Shown piece by piece: positions 25,423 to 33,681 of a DNA stretch of 38,029 nt. The notes below the pieces were generated by a model. That model did no database searches. It was not told where the DNA came from and saw nothing but the letters and a program-made list of their open reading frames with translations. Each line of letters begins with the position of its first letter. The first letter of the stretch is position 1. The position numbers and the translations under genes were made by a program. Source of the DNA: Eggerthella sp. CAG:298 (GTDB lineage: Bacteria; Actinomycetota; Coriobacteriia; Coriobacteriales; Eggerthellaceae); NCBI GenBank assembly GCA_000435675.1, contig FR895149.1, forward strand, positions 37,748 through 75,776. The letters run 5' to 3'.

Positions 25423-26094
25423 CTACCAGACAAAAGGAATCAAACGATAGCGCACTTTCTTCTCGTAATCTGAATATCCAGGTAGTCCTGCTTCGAGAAC
25501 CTTCTCCTCATTTCTGAGTCGCTTCACGATGATGGCGGGGTATGCAAGGAAGATGACGAAGGAGAGCAAAGATCCCAGCACCAGTGGCATGGATAAGAAC
25601 AGGATGATGGTGACGCTGTACATTGGATGGCGAACGATGCCATACAGCCCTGTGTCTATGACCCGCTGACCTTGCTGCACTTCTATAGTCCTGGATAAGT
25701 AGGTGTTCTCCCTTAGGACTTCGGCATAGAGCAGGTAGCTGACCAGGAGAAGACCAGCGCCCACCCACGATACCCAAGAGGGAAAGATGAGCCATCCGAA
25801 CCGATAGCTCAAGCCTGCTATGACGAAGCCAAGCATGAACATCAAGCCACTGAACGCAACAACGCTTTTTTGCTCAGTCTGTTCTTCTTTGGCTGAAAGG
25901 CGTTTCTTCAGCAACGCGGGGTTCTTGATCATCATCACGATGCCTGCGAAGAACATGGGGACAAACAGGATACCCATGAGCAGCCATGCGTTCCAATAAT
26001 CGAACGTGCCGGCGGGTAGGAACAATAAAACGCCGACGATGACTACGCCGCAAAGGAATTTCAGGAGCGCTTGCCAGAAAAGCTTCATCGTCAT
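25423..26094 (-). CDS. Isoprenylcysteine carboxyl methyltransferase-like membrane protein
   Basis: The 223-residue product is taken from the ATG at 26094 (AAGGAATT upstream). It has five or six membrane helices. The C-terminal third carries the ICMT/PEMT family signature: VIDTGLYGIVRHPMYSVTII, then RLRNEEKVLEAGLPGYSDYE. This family binds S-adenosylmethionine and methylates small molecules or lipids at the membrane. In bacteria the substrates are mostly unknown, since prenylated proteins are absent. It is divergent from the GIY-YIG-like gene and stands alone. Confidence 0.85.
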   Translation of the reverse strand: MTMKLFWQALLKFLCGVVIVGVLLFLPAGTFDYWNAWLLMGILFVPMFFAGIVMMIKNPALLKKRLSAKEEQTEQKSVVAFSGLMFMLGFVIAGLSYRFGWLIFPSWVSWVGAGLLLVSYLLYAEVLRENTYLSRTIEVQQGQRVIDTGLYGIVRHPMYSVTIILFLSMPLVLGSLLSFVIFLAYPAIIVKRLRNEEKVLEAGLPGYSDYEKKVRYRLIPFVW

Positions 26095-26214
26095 GTTGGA
26101 ATTCCTTCCATAGCGGATCTCCCTGAACAAAAGCGCCGAAGGATGGCTTGGCTTCTTGGTAGAATCAGAACCTCAGAGTAGTTTATATCATGGAAGATAA
26201 AGCAGGAGTGATCA

Positions 26215-26568
26215 ATGGACGAACAGCGCAAACGAGAACTGAAGGAAGCGTATCGCAACAGCCGACCTCCTATGGGTGTGCTGGCGTTTCGCTGTGAGCC
26301 TACGGGGGAAAGCTTCCTTTTGGCATCGTGCAACATCTCGGCCGACACCAACAGTGTGACGTTCAAGCTGAACTCAGGCTATCATCCCAACCGACATCTC
26401 CTGGAGTTGTGGGAGCGCCACGGCGAAGAGGGCTTTGTAGTTGAGGTGCTGGAGACGCTCGACTATCGTGACGAATCGGATGATCCTGCAGACTACAAGG
26501 ATGAGCTCGATCAGTTGCGTGACCTTTGTCTTGAGCGCGATCCGAACGCCTCGCTCTTGTGGAAGTAG
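26215..26568 (+). CDS. GIY-YIG-like small protein with a degenerate active site
   Basis: The product has 117 residues and resembles the small GIY-YIG-fold proteins of anaerobes that begin with a basic helix and a strand, then LNSGYHPNRHLLELWERHGE and end in a long helix. The GIY and YIG strands are replaced by MGVLAFR and FLLAS, so nuclease activity is doubtful. The ATG follows GCAGGAGTG. It stands alone, divergent from the methyltransferase-like gene; a 42-bp dispersed repeat follows 30 bases after the stop. Confidence 0.7.
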   Translation: MDEQRKRELKEAYRNSRPPMGVLAFRCEPTGESFLLASCNISADTNSVTFKLNSGYHPNRHLLELWERHGEEGFVVEVLETLDYRDESDDPADYKDELDQLRDLCLERDPNASLLWK

Positions 26569-26598
26569 CAAGACGTTCGGGTTGGCAGAAGACGCATC

Positions 26599-26640
26599 CT
26601 ACTGAAAGCGGCGGTGGCGGGGGAGCGCAAGCAGCACGCT
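26599..26640 (+). repeat. 42-bp dispersed repeat, copy 2
   Basis: This is the second copy of the element at 24880-24921, with four single-base differences. It sits in the convergent gap between the GIY-YIG-like gene and the SRAP gene. The segment GCAAGC-N5-GCTTGC at its end (running past the repeat) can form a 6-bp hairpin here but not in copy 1. Confidence 0.75.
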
Positions 26641-26651
26641 TGCTTGGAAAA

Positions 26652-27389
26652 TTAAGCGGGTTGTGCTTCTAGGCGAATACCCGATCGGTCTGCAAGCTGC
26701 TGGTAATCTGGTCCGAACCACAGTGACAGTTCTTCTTGGCGGACGATGAGAGGCATGCGATGGTGGATGGGTGCCATGTCCGCGTTAGCGTCAGTCGTTA
26801 CCATGGAAAAGGTGTTTTCGCGCCAGGTGCAGCCGATGAAGATAATATCCTCTCCAGAAACGCAGAATTCGTATTGGCGTTTGATGGGCTTTCCGGTTTT
26901 GGGCGAGGGATAGGTTTCTTCGCGATGTGTCTCGAAGAAAGCAGGAACGGGAAGGATGCAGCGCCGATGCTGCATGGATTCTTGCCAAGTTGGCTTCGTG
27001 GCGCTTTCGATTCGTGTGTTAAACACGACTCCTGGTTTCCAGGATTCCTCGAATCCCCACGAAAGCTCCCGTACTCCCAGTGATCCTGGCGCGAAGGCGG
27101 GGAGCGACGTGCTGGATGATTCTGCTACCGAAGTAGATGTTGGAGGGGTAGCTGCTCCAGAAGTTGGAGCAGAAACTGTTGTTGCAGGAGTCTCTGGCGT
27201 TAGAAAAGAATATGGTGAAGGCGTACCGGTATCGAATGCAGGCACAATGAGGGGAGCGAGCGACTTCGGATAAGCTTCCGTCGTTCGAACCGGCCAGTCT
27301 GGATTGAAGTTCAGCGGAGCTCCAACCTCGAGCTTCATCACGATGTCGAGCACTTCGTCGTAGGTGAATATGATGCATCTTTTACACAT
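26652..27389 (-). CDS. SRAP/HMCES-family (YedK-like) abasic-site protein with a low-complexity insert
   Basis: The product has 245 residues. SRAP proteins crosslink to abasic sites in single-stranded DNA through Cys2. Here Cys2 is present (MCKRC), as are Asn124 in FNTRIESA, Glu153 in PAFFE and His209 in IHHRMPLIV, which match the four active residues of E. coli YedK. Residues about 54-102 form a Thr/Ser/Pro/Ala-rich insert absent from YedK, between the N-terminal strands and LSWGF. The C-terminal end is somewhat short. The insert shares a PTSTSVA coding piece with the N-terminal extension of the YaaU-like transporter. The gene stands alone; no lexA-type box was identified. Confidence 0.85.
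   Translation of the reverse strand: MCKRCIIFTYDEVLDIVMKLEVGAPLNFNPDWPVRTTEAYPKSLAPLIVPAFDTGTPSPYSFLTPETPATTVSAPTSGAATPPTSTSVAESSSTSLPAFAPGSLGVRELSWGFEESWKPGVVFNTRIESATKPTWQESMQHRRCILPVPAFFETHREETYPSPKTGKPIKRQYEFCVSGEDIIFIGCTWRENTFSMVTTDANADMAPIHHRMPLIVRQEELSLWFGPDYQQLADRSGIRLEAQPA
27123..27143 (-). repeat. Low-complexity coding motif shared with the yaaU-like gene
   Basis: This piece encodes PTSTSVA within the insert of the SRAP protein. Its DNA matches 5987-6010 except for one three-base gap and two substitutions. Confidence 0.4.
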
Positions 27390-27563
27390 GGTTCAATAGT
27401 ATCAGCGAATGTTCGCAAGTTGCACGTATAAGATATAGTTGATGTTCACTCATGATTCTTTGATATGCATGAATCGTCTCGATTTCTTTTGCGGCTTCGC
27501 TTTCGGTCTTCTGCAAAAGAAACGTGCGTGAAAGCATGACGATGGTGGTTGGAAGGGGGCTAT

Positions 27564-28238
27564 GTGAAGGGTTTTAGCCTTGATATATTGGATCGTTCTC
27601 ATGCCGATCAACAGCGTGAAGAGATTCCGAAGCAGCTTCAAACGCCTGCGCCGTCGGATGCTTTTAGTGTCTATTTGCTTTTCAATCTCGAAGCCGCTTA
27701 TGATTTCGGCCACGTGATATTGGCGCTTGGCCCGATGGATGGCGCGCTTGAAACGTATTCGTTCTATCGGCAAGGTACTGCTATCAAAGCACCAGCGCTC
27801 ATGGCGTGTCTTGAGCGCCCTCTCACCTTCGCGCAGATTGAGGCTTCATCGGGTTGGATCGTGCATGGACAGCCTGGCAATTACTGGAACGAGCATGTGA
27901 ATGCAGCACTTGCGCTCTGGTGCACGAAGGAAGCTTTTGGCAAGATTCAAGCATTTGCCGAAGAAAAGCGAGCAGATCCTGGTGTTTATGATCTCTTTTC
28001 ATACAACTGCCTTACGTTTGTGATCGAAGCGCTTGCGCGGGGCGGCGTCTCTTTGGAAGTTGAAAGTGGCAAACGGTTGCGAACGTTTATTCCACGTAAT
28101 GCGTTTCGTCGTGTGAGCCAAGTGACAGGTGCACATAAACTGGGAGCATGGAAATACTGGTTCCCTCTTGCTCAGCCGCCAGAAAACGGACTTCGAACAA
28201 TCTCCGATACGCCCGGCAAGGATCGCCCTCTGAAATAG
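27564..28238 (+). CDS. Probable permuted papain-like (NlpC/P60-type) protein
   Basis: I choose GTG 27564, which has GGAAGG seven bases upstream; the TTG at 27549 has no ribosome site. The product has 224 residues. A GHVILALG strand (His50) precedes YDLFSYNCLTFVIEALARGG (Cys149 in NCLTF) by about 100 residues. Histidine before cysteine, with the NCxTF-type motif, is the order of circularly permuted papain-fold proteins such as YiiX and DUF4105. It could be a cysteine amidase or peptidase, or a lipid-modifying enzyme. There is no signal peptide, so it would act inside the cell. No named family is recognised with certainty. Its neighbours do not fix a role. Confidence 0.6.
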   Translation: MKGFSLDILDRSHADQQREEIPKQLQTPAPSDAFSVYLLFNLEAAYDFGHVILALGPMDGALETYSFYRQGTAIKAPALMACLERPLTFAQIEASSGWIVHGQPGNYWNEHVNAALALWCTKEAFGKIQAFAEEKRADPGVYDLFSYNCLTFVIEALARGGVSLEVESGKRLRTFIPRNAFRRVSQVTGAHKLGAWKYWFPLAQPPENGLRTISDTPGKDRPLK

Positions 28239-28278
28239 TTTTTTGGCATAGGAGCACTTTGAGAAGTGTAGGTGTTTC

Positions 28279-29331
28279 CTAACCAAAAATGCATCGGTCA
28301 ATTACTTCTTTGCCACGAAGTTGCTCGATCCAGCTTTTATAAATCGAATCATAGCCGTACATGGCTCCCGCCAGAGCGCCAGCAACACAGGCAGTCGTAT
28401 CTGTATCGTCGCCCAGATTGACGGCTGCAAGGACGCAATCGGCATAAGAATCGGTATTGAGAGCACACCATAGTGCGGCACCAAGCGTATCTATGACGAA
28501 TCCCGTTGACCTTACGTCGTCTCGCAGCCAATCCTCGATCTCTCGAATGAAAGCAAAGCGAGGATCGTCTGGTATGTTCGTTGCTATGGCAGATTTGAGA
28601 TCTTCGCCAGCGATTACGGCTCGGAGTATGTGAACGAAGGATACGCACGCCTCCGTAGAGAGGGGATGCGCGTGGGTAATGGCTGAAACCGATCTTATCT
28701 CGTCATCCGTTGCATCCGTCCAGGCGAGCGGTGCTATCCTCATAAGGGAGCCATTGCCGTTGTCTCGCTCGTCGCTGCAGCCATGCCCCTGTATAAGAGC
28801 CTTGGTTGTTGTGTTGCCAATGCCAAATGCTTTTCCGTTCGGTGTGTATGTACCCTCACGAAACCACGCTAAGTATCGTTTCCTCATATCTTCCACGTCT
28901 ACGTGACCGCATGTACGAATACTGTCGAGAGTTGCAAGCAGCATCGAAGTGTCGTCTGAAAACGTGCCCTTCGGCATCTGGTGCGCCTCTCCGCTCGTCA
29001 TCCCTTTGCAAGTGAAGGTATCGCGCTTTTGGAATTCATAGGGTACACCGAGCGCATCGCCGATCGCTGCACCATAGACGATTCCCTTAAGAGCGCGCTT
29101 CTCCATGAGTTCTCTTGCTTCTTCGGCAAATCCGCTCTGACCAAACCTATGCTTGCACTCATTGCATTCGTATTTAGGATCATCGTCGCTAATGCAACAT
29201 CCGCCAAACACGACCTTTCCTTCGTCAAGACGCTTCTTAAGCTCGTCAGTGAATGCTGGCAGGCCCCACAATATTTCAGCTATATTATTTGACCCACATT
29301 TGGGACATCTTAAATTCTCATTCTTTGTCAT
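28279..29331 (-). CDS. ADP-ribosylglycohydrolase with N-terminal zinc ribbon
   Basis: The 350-residue product starts at the ATG at 29331 (GAGG seven bases upstream); the longer frame to 29475 is not credible. Residues 8-64 are a zinc ribbon with CPKC (9-12) and CNEC (56-59), plus a Cys-Cys pair at 45-46. Residues 78-350 are a DraG-type ADP-ribosylglycohydrolase: YGAAIGDALGVPYEF, GTFSDDTSM (122-130), and the metal-binding LGDDTDTTACVAGALAGA near 306-323. These enzymes remove ADP-ribose from proteins or nucleic acids using Mg2+. The fusion suggests targeting to a protein or nucleic-acid partner. It is divergent from the ATP-grasp gene 377 bases away. Confidence 0.88.
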   Translation of the reverse strand: MTKNENLRCPKCGSNNIAEILWGLPAFTDELKKRLDEGKVVFGGCCISDDDPKYECNECKHRFGQSGFAEEARELMEKRALKGIVYGAAIGDALGVPYEFQKRDTFTCKGMTSGEAHQMPKGTFSDDTSMLLATLDSIRTCGHVDVEDMRKRYLAWFREGTYTPNGKAFGIGNTTTKALIQGHGCSDERDNGNGSLMRIAPLAWTDATDDEIRSVSAITHAHPLSTEACVSFVHILRAVIAGEDLKSAIATNIPDDPRFAFIREIEDWLRDDVRSTGFVIDTLGAALWCALNTDSYADCVLAAVNLGDDTDTTACVAGALAGAMYGYDSIYKSWIEQLRGKEVIDRCIFG

Positions 29332-29606
29332 TTTGAGACCTCGAATCTCTTTATCTTTTATAGGGATGTTATGCAAATGGGCCTCGGGGTATGATGCATG
29401 CCGTGTCCATTGTTTCCATTCTATTCTTTTCAATATCAGGACGGTGTCCCATATAAGGGCCATCTGAACGCCCATTTTTTCCTAGAATGAATTTGTTCAC
29501 ACAAAGAATGGACATGCCCGATGAAAAGAAGTGAAGATTTGCATACGGCGAAAATAAAAACAATAGTCAATCGTTTAATAGCATTAGATGGCATGTTAGC
29601 TGTTTG

Positions 29607-29634
29607 TTGAGCATGATATGGAAGATGGAATAAT
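29607..29634 (+). promoter_or_regulatory. Promoter candidate for the ATP-grasp pair
   Basis: TTGAGC (29607-29612) and AATAAT (29629-29634), 16 bases apart, are imperfect sigma-70 boxes about 75 bases before the ATP-grasp start. The 377-base divergent gap 29332-29708 is AT-rich and contains no gene I can support. Confidence 0.3.
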
Positions 29635-29708
29635 AAACAAGTCCCTTGTATAAGGTGCAAATCGTCCAAAGCAAATTCCATCGCAAATGAAGATAGATAG
29701 AAGAGACA

Positions 29709-30593
29709 ATGAATGCAACGATACTGTTTCCTAGCGACTACTTTTCTCCGAGGAGTCCCAACGAAAACTATTTTTCTGAGTTTGAGGCTGTTGTGTCAAC
29801 AGAGGGACTTGAAGCAGCTTTGTTCAATTTTGATGAATATATAGAAGGTGCATCTTTGGTCCTTAATGAAGACGCTTCGACTTTGCCGAACATTCTTGTA
29901 TATCGTGGTTGGATGATGAGTCCTGAACGATACAATAAATTCTATGAAGATCTTAGATTGTTAGGCTTTGAACCACTAACAACACCTGCTTGTTATGAGC
30001 AGATGCATTGTTTTCCAAATGCCGCCAAAATGCTCGAAAGACGAACGCTCAAACGAACGCCCAATTATCTTGCCTTTCCTATGAACGATGGTGCAGTTAA
30101 TGTTGATGCCGACTTAATTAATGTCACTTTCGATAGATTCATGATTAAAGATTTTGTTAAATCAGCCAAGGATACAGCCTTTCCTTCTTCAGTGAAAACA
30201 CCGATCTCCCAAGATGATCTTAATGATCTGGTAACAAAGTTTATAGAGATAAGGGGCTCATTGTTTGTTGGAGGAATCGTTGTTAAGGAATACGTGGATC
30301 TGAAAAGATATGGCGGCGTCACCAATGAATGGCGGAATTTCTGTTTCGCTAATGGGGTAAACCTTGGACTTAATCGCAACTCTAATCAGCCAAGCAACTG
30401 TTCTGTACCTCCCGTTGAACTTCTCGAAGCTTGCAATGCTTTTGATTCTCCGTTTTGCACGATCGATTATGCAGAGCTAGAAGATGGATCTTGGACAATC
30501 ATTGAGACGGGAGATGGCCAAGTTTCAGGTTTGGCGGCATCTGATAGCCCTACAAGATTCTACGAGGCTTTGCGAGATGTATTAGAACAGTAG
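29709..30593 (+). CDS. R2K-type ATP-grasp protein
   Basis: The product has 294 residues. It reads like the R2K/RimK-like ATP-grasp proteins found in many anaerobe genomes and in phages: ILFPSDYFSPRSPNENYFSE at the start, LVYRGWMMSPERYNKFYEDL, the FMIKDFVKS strand with the nucleotide-binding Lys (near 149-157), VGGIVVKEYVDL, EWRNFCFANG, and a C-terminal WTIIETGDGQVSGL for Mg-ATP binding. ATP-grasp enzymes join a carboxylate to an amine or thiol through an acyl phosphate. The substrate is unknown. It is 17 bases upstream of a small gene of unknown function, with which it forms an operon. Base composition is more AT-rich than the core genes. Confidence 0.8.
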   Translation: MNATILFPSDYFSPRSPNENYFSEFEAVVSTEGLEAALFNFDEYIEGASLVLNEDASTLPNILVYRGWMMSPERYNKFYEDLRLLGFEPLTTPACYEQMHCFPNAAKMLERRTLKRTPNYLAFPMNDGAVNVDADLINVTFDRFMIKDFVKSAKDTAFPSSVKTPISQDDLNDLVTKFIEIRGSLFVGGIVVKEYVDLKRYGGVTNEWRNFCFANGVNLGLNRNSNQPSNCSVPPVELLEACNAFDSPFCTIDYAELEDGSWTIIETGDGQVSGLAASDSPTRFYEALRDVLEQ

Positions 30594-30610
30594 TGTAAGG
30601 ATGGATATAT

Positions 30611-31099
30611 ATGGGACTGCGCGATTTATATTCAGAGCGGGCTAACAAAGCCTACATTAAGGTCAAATATATCGGTGACTACTACAATGTCTATTTGAAA
30701 AAAGGCAGAATATACGATGCAGAGCTAGTGGATGACTACTGGCTCGAAATATTTGACGAAGATGACGGGGAAAGCTATCGCTACGACCCCTTGGCTTTTG
30801 AGATATTAGATGAGGAGTTGAACGAAATCTTCGAAATGAATCTTGAACGCATCGTTGAGAGAGCTGCTAAAAGGGATGCAGCCTCCGGTATTGAAGCTAT
30901 AGACGAGATTCTATGGAGCGGCTCTAATGTTCTTATCAGGGCTCTCGATAAGATAGAGTTAGATAGGCCGCTCAACTACACGCTAAGCGATGAGAGTTCC
31001 ACAATTCGATATGGACAAGAGATATCTAGGGGCTGTGGTATATGGCAACCTCCTAATTGCAAAGCGGTGTTCGGTAATGAGCATGTATTTCATGAATAG
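30611..31099 (+). CDS. Uncharacterised protein co-transcribed with the ATP-grasp gene
   Basis: The product has 162 residues; no named family is recognised. Residues 15-65 are beta-rich and look like a small SH3-like barrel (YIKVKYIGDYY, YLKKGRIYDAELV, YWLEIFDEDDGESYRY). The rest is helical and acidic. No signal peptide or membrane segment is seen. The 17-base spacing to the ATP-grasp gene suggests that it is the substrate, an adaptor or a modified partner of that enzyme. There is only a modest ribosome site (AAGGATGGA). Neighbouring DNA downstream contains a gene relic. Confidence 0.6.
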   Translation: MGLRDLYSERANKAYIKVKYIGDYYNVYLKKGRIYDAELVDDYWLEIFDEDDGESYRYDPLAFEILDEELNEIFEMNLERIVERAAKRDAASGIEAIDEILWSGSNVLIRALDKIELDRPLNYTLSDESSTIRYGQEISRGCGIWQPPNCKAVFGNEHVFHE

Positions 31100-31187
31100 G
31101 AATTGTCTAATTGTTCGAGCAGGGAATGAGGTGTAGTTCAAGACTCTCATCAATAGCCCGACTAAAACGGTAGGTGTCTCGCTGCAA

Positions 31188-31262
31188 GCGTATTTCTCGG
31201 GCTTCGATCAGAGTATGGCAGATAAACGCACCAAGAACCGGCTCGATACCATCGAAGACTAG
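31188..31262 (+). pseudogene. Relic of a metallophosphoesterase gene (C-terminal fragment)
   Basis: In frame, 31188-31259 encodes AYFSGFDQSMADKRTKNRL and then DTIED before a stop. The intact metallophosphoesterase has a matching segment at 34207-34278 with 17 of 24 residues and 57 of 72 bases identical. Upstream the frame soon meets a stop (around 31135) and similarity fades. No start codon or active-site motif is left. It is a decayed fragment of a paralogous or duplicated gene. Confidence 0.75.
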
Positions 31263-31288
31263 TTAACCCATTTTATCTACGGCATGGA

Positions 31289-32467
31289 TTACTTCGGACA
31301 TGTTACTGCGCCAACAAACAGAGGTTTTTTTGACCTAGTGAAGACTGACACCACAAACGGCCTGTCGACAATGATCTCACGCGGTTCAGGAGGATTTTCT
31401 GGAAGCGCACATCCGCATAGAACAATCGCCACATATGATGCGCCTTCCAAGCCTTCTTCGTCAATGTTTAAACGCGTGCTTTGAAAAATATCATCAACCA
31501 TGAGTGCATCATCTGAAAGTGGAGAAAAATCAGCATTAGGTTCGAATATCTTGTTGATTCCGATATCCCTAAGCATGTCTGCAAGATCAACTTCATCGGA
31601 CGATAGATTGAATTTAGGCATGTACACCTTGCACTCTCGCCATTGCTCTGTGACCTCGCCCGAAGCGTAAGCGTCCATGTTTAGCCAGGCCTCGCCGCTG
31701 GCGATATAATCCTCAAGGTTTATATCCTTGGGAGGAATCGAGACCACCATGAAGCACCCTGAACTAAGGTCTTTCGAGAATGTCAGCGAACCATTTCTTT
31801 CAAGAAGATCATAGTGGTCCCATCCGAGCATGAAGTCAACGTCAACTCTAGTGCCGTTATCGAGGGTGAAGCCCTTTTTGTCTTCCTTCTTGAAATCTTT
31901 GTCCCAAGAATCCTTGAGGTGCATGGCTGTTAATCCGACGAGCAAGTCGCCATCTTTGGAACCAGGGGCAGATTCGAAGATGCCGCCCGTGTTATCCGAG
32001 AGCCATTTATCCATAGAGGCAAGAGCCTTTTCGTTCCCGAGTGAAACGCGCCCTAGTTCAATTGGGATTAAATGCTCCGCTTCGCTGTAGTTGATATTTA
32101 CCCGAACGCTCTTGTCTAACCAGAGTGATGCGCCACTTGAATAATGGAAATCTCTGCAGTTGCAATCAGAGATTTTTACTTCAGTAATCGCATCAAGAGT
32201 CGAGCGCATCTCCTCTTGATCACCCAACACTGAGACGATCTGCTCACGCGTATCGTTTGACGAGATGTCAGCCAGCATGGCGAGCATTTGATAGAGGCAG
32301 GACGGCGAAATGACAGGGTTGGCCCCATCTTTGAATACTCTACTTAAGAGTAGCCCAGACAGATCTCCGAGTGATCCGGTTTTGGATACGTGTGATTCGT
32401 TGTTTCGATCCGGTGTACTAGCACCAAATCGGTGTTCTTTTCTGAAAATGTTTCGCAGGCTAGTCAT
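31289..32467 (-). CDS. Serpin family protein
   Basis: I start at the ATG at 32467 (AGGA six bases upstream); the ATG at 32491 has no ribosome site. The product has 392 residues. Serpin hallmarks: NPVISPSCLYQMLAMLA near the start, LVGLTAMHLKDSWDKDF in the middle, VYMPKFNLSSD, then the hinge DEEGLEGASYV and the end DRPFVVSVFTRSKKPLFVGAV. No signal peptide, so it would be cytoplasmic, unlike most bacterial serpins. The hinge deviates from the consensus at P14 (Leu in place of Thr/Ser) and P12 (Gly). By canonical spacing P1 would be Cys in the segment VLCGCALP. It may inhibit a cysteine or serine protease; the target is unknown. Confidence 0.88.
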   Translation of the reverse strand: MTSLRNIFRKEHRFGASTPDRNNESHVSKTGSLGDLSGLLLSRVFKDGANPVISPSCLYQMLAMLADISSNDTREQIVSVLGDQEEMRSTLDAITEVKISDCNCRDFHYSSGASLWLDKSVRVNINYSEAEHLIPIELGRVSLGNEKALASMDKWLSDNTGGIFESAPGSKDGDLLVGLTAMHLKDSWDKDFKKEDKKGFTLDNGTRVDVDFMLGWDHYDLLERNGSLTFSKDLSSGCFMVVSIPPKDINLEDYIASGEAWLNMDAYASGEVTEQWRECKVYMPKFNLSSDEVDLADMLRDIGINKIFEPNADFSPLSDDALMVDDIFQSTRLNIDEEGLEGASYVAIVLCGCALPENPPEPREIIVDRPFVVSVFTRSKKPLFVGAVTCPK

Positions 32468-32523
32468 GGATTTCCTTTCTTTGGCGTCCATGACGAAGAT
32501 GGTATGCCATAAGCTTGATACAG

Positions 32524-32545
32524 GGTGTCCACAAAAATGGTCACC
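32524..32545. repeat. Near-palindrome upstream of the serpin gene
   Basis: GGTGTCC (32524-32530) and GGTCACC (32539-32545) are inverted with one mismatch around eight A-rich bases. It may be an operator or the worn end of a mobile element; no transposase or second end is seen. Confidence 0.3.
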
Positions 32546-32715
32546 ATAGTGCTTTAGCTTATGAAAGAATCAATAAAGGGGTTATAGCTTTTGTATACGT
32601 TTATTTGTGAAAAAGTGAGTTCCTAAGATAGGATTATGCCAGCAGCGCAAGATATACCATGGGAAACATGCATTATTCAACCGGTAACGATTTAAACATT
32701 GGAATAGGTGCTTGA

Positions 32716-33651
32716 ATGACAAACAACTATGACCTAGGAAAGATCGAAACAGTTGAGCTTCGTAAGATATGGCCTCATGAAGCTCTTGATTTCACAAAGT
32801 GGCTTGCAGAGGACGAAAACCTCCAGTTGCTTGGCGATACGATCGGCACAGAGCTAGAGCTAATCGAAATAGAATCGTCAGTCGGCTCCTTTAATGTGGA
32901 TATCTTCGCAAATGAAGTTGGGACCAGCCGCAAGGTTATTATCGAAAATCAGCTGGAAGATACGAATCATGACCATTTAGGCAAGATCATCACATATGCG
33001 TCGGGCAAGGATGCCGAAATCATAGTCTGGATCGTTGCACGTGCTCGAGATGAGCATCGTCAAGCGATCGAATGGCTGAATCAGCATACTGACAACAATT
33101 TCGGCTTCTTCCTGATCGAGATTCAGCTTTGGAAGATCGGCGATTCAAAAGCAGCTCCAAGATTTCATATTGTTGAACAGCCAAACGAGTGGACGAAGAT
33201 GATTAAACTCTCGGCCGAGCTGACCGAAACAGAGCGCGTGAAGCTTTCATACTGGACCCAATATAACGAAATTGCTAAACGCAATCCTGAGTTCTTGCAG
33301 TTATTCAACCCACAAAAGCCTTCTAAAGATCACTGGACCACACTTAGATGTGGCACATCTGATTATCATATTGCGCTTTTGATCGACACGCAGAAGAAGT
33401 GTATTGGGATCGAGTTTTACGTTCCTGATAATAAGGAGATTGGCCATCGCGCCATTGCTGCCAAAGAACAATTTGAGGAATGCTTATGCCTTGAGGCGCG
33501 ACCTTTTGATGCCAAAAAGGCCTCGGGATTACGCTTCTATAAGAGTGGCTACGACATAAAGGGCAATTCTGAGAAATGGCCGGAATACATAGAAGAGCAG
33601 ATAAAATGGGCAATATCGATGCGTTATTTGATTAATAGCTTGGATCTCTGA
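32716..33651 (+). CDS. DUF4268 protein with PD-(D/E)XK-like nuclease core
   Basis: The product has 311 residues. The N-terminal half has a nuclease-like core: an acidic residue (Asp62 in NVDIFANEV) followed by KVIIENQLEDTNHDHLGKI (Glu77, Gln79), which fits a PD-(D/E)XK active site of the E-x-Q type. It is followed by HLGKIITYASGKDAEIIVWI. The C-terminal half, including LIDTQKKCIGIEFYVPDN, is the DUF4268 region. Such proteins occur in defence islands and beside restriction genes. The neighbourhood here, with hsdR and hsdM 1.5 kb downstream, fits. No partner gene is fused or overlapping. The target of the nuclease, if active, is unknown. Confidence 0.82.
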   Translation: MTNNYDLGKIETVELRKIWPHEALDFTKWLAEDENLQLLGDTIGTELELIEIESSVGSFNVDIFANEVGTSRKVIIENQLEDTNHDHLGKIITYASGKDAEIIVWIVARARDEHRQAIEWLNQHTDNNFGFFLIEIQLWKIGDSKAAPRFHIVEQPNEWTKMIKLSAELTETERVKLSYWTQYNEIAKRNPEFLQLFNPQKPSKDHWTTLRCGTSDYHIALLIDTQKKCIGIEFYVPDNKEIGHRAIAAKEQFEECLCLEARPFDAKKASGLRFYKSGYDIKGNSEKWPEYIEEQIKWAISMRYLINSLDL

Positions 33652-33681
33652 TGCATCAAGATAAAAGAGCAATTGTTCTGA

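Noticed and set aside
32524..32545. Near-palindrome as an insertion-sequence end
   Set aside because: It looks like some IS ends, but there is no second end, target duplication or transposase; kept only as an unassigned inverted repeat.
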